Shown: piece after piece, positions 6,289 to 6,406 of the stretch
How the letters are laid out: every line of letters begins with the position of its first letter
How positions within the stretch are numbered: the first letter of the stretch is position 1
DNA from: Synergistaceae bacterium
Lineage (GTDB): Bacteria; Synergistota; Synergistia; Synergistales; Aminobacteriaceae
Direction: 5' to 3'
Length of the DNA stretch: 6,406 nt
Assembly (NCBI GenBank): GCA_009784305.1
Contig: WRBZ01000057.1
Coordinates: forward strand, 1 to 6,406
Program-made: the position numbers and the translations under genes
Notes under the pieces: model-generated
The model's database searches: none
The model's input: only the letters and a program-made list of their open reading frames with translations
Told to the model about the DNA's origin: nothing

Positions 6289-6406
6289 ATGTCGATAAAA
6301 CAGTTTAAGCCCTATACTCACGCTCGAAGATTCATGAGCATTCAGGAACGTAAGGACATTACGTCCGATACTCCTGAACGTTCGCTGTTGGAACCGCTTC
6401 GCAAGA
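6289..6406 (+). CDS. rplB: 50S ribosomal protein L2, N-terminal part (cut by window edge)
   Basis: L2 is a highly conserved 50S protein needed for subunit association and peptidyl transferase activity. Only 39 complete codons are visible before the right edge. The reading begins MSIKQFKPYTHARR and continues to TPERSLLEPLRK. This matches the L2 N-terminus of Gram-positive type (IKKYKPTSNGRR, then DKPEKSLLAPLHK). AAGGAG at 6274-6279 lies nine bases before the ATG. The rRNA-binding body and the conserved C-terminal His region lie outside the window. Position after rplW is the standard S10 order, and the gene is truncated only by the window. Confidence 0.93.
   Translation, partial: MSIKQFKPYTHARRFMSIQERKDITSDTPERSLLEPLRK

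Overview
The window is a continuous run of nine plus-strand genes from the bacterial str and S10 ribosomal-protein clusters: rpsL, rpsG, fusA, tuf, rpsJ, rplC, rplD, rplW and the first 39 codons of rplB, which runs off the right edge. Gene order and protein lengths are ordinary for bacteria. Intermediate base composition, strong purine-rich ribosome binding sites, GTG/TTG starts, a short 124-residue S12 and the EF-Tu P-loop variant GHIDHGKT together suggest an anaerobic bacterium of the Synergistota or a related lineage. This placement is inferred from remembered protein flavour, not from a search.

Layout: bases 1-102 are a non-coding leader with a candidate extended -10 promoter (8-16) and a pyrimidine tract that can pair with either of two Shine-Dalgarno-like sequences. 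The str part (rpsL, rpsG, fusA, tuf) covers 103-4302. The S10 part begins only 13 bases after tuf with rpsJ and continues to the right edge. The two clusters are therefore fused into one apparent transcription unit, with no intrinsic terminator visible between genes. There is no long leader in front of rpsJ, so the E. coli type of S10-leader control by L4 has no place to act here. The longest gap inside the run is the 84-85 bases between rpsJ and rplC, which holds two adjacent short tandem repeat arrays (an octamer and a heptamer). No non-coding stretch exceeds 300 bases.

Together the genes supply the decoding centre and its assembly (S12, S7, S10), the two main elongation GTPases (EF-G for translocation, EF-Tu for aminoacyl-tRNA delivery) and early-assembly 50S proteins around the peptidyl transferase centre and exit tunnel (L3, L4, L23, L2). 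Four of the eight complete genes start with GTG or TTG, while tuf has ATG behind a strong AAGGAGG, consistent with EF-Tu being made in excess.

I found no mobile element, CRISPR array, tRNA, toxin or defence gene, and no undescribed multi-gene system. The observations most worth a second look are the possible bistable rpsL leader, the tandem repeat arrays between rpsJ and rplC, the dominance of the ATA isoleucine codon in tuf, and a few unusual substitutions in EF-G.
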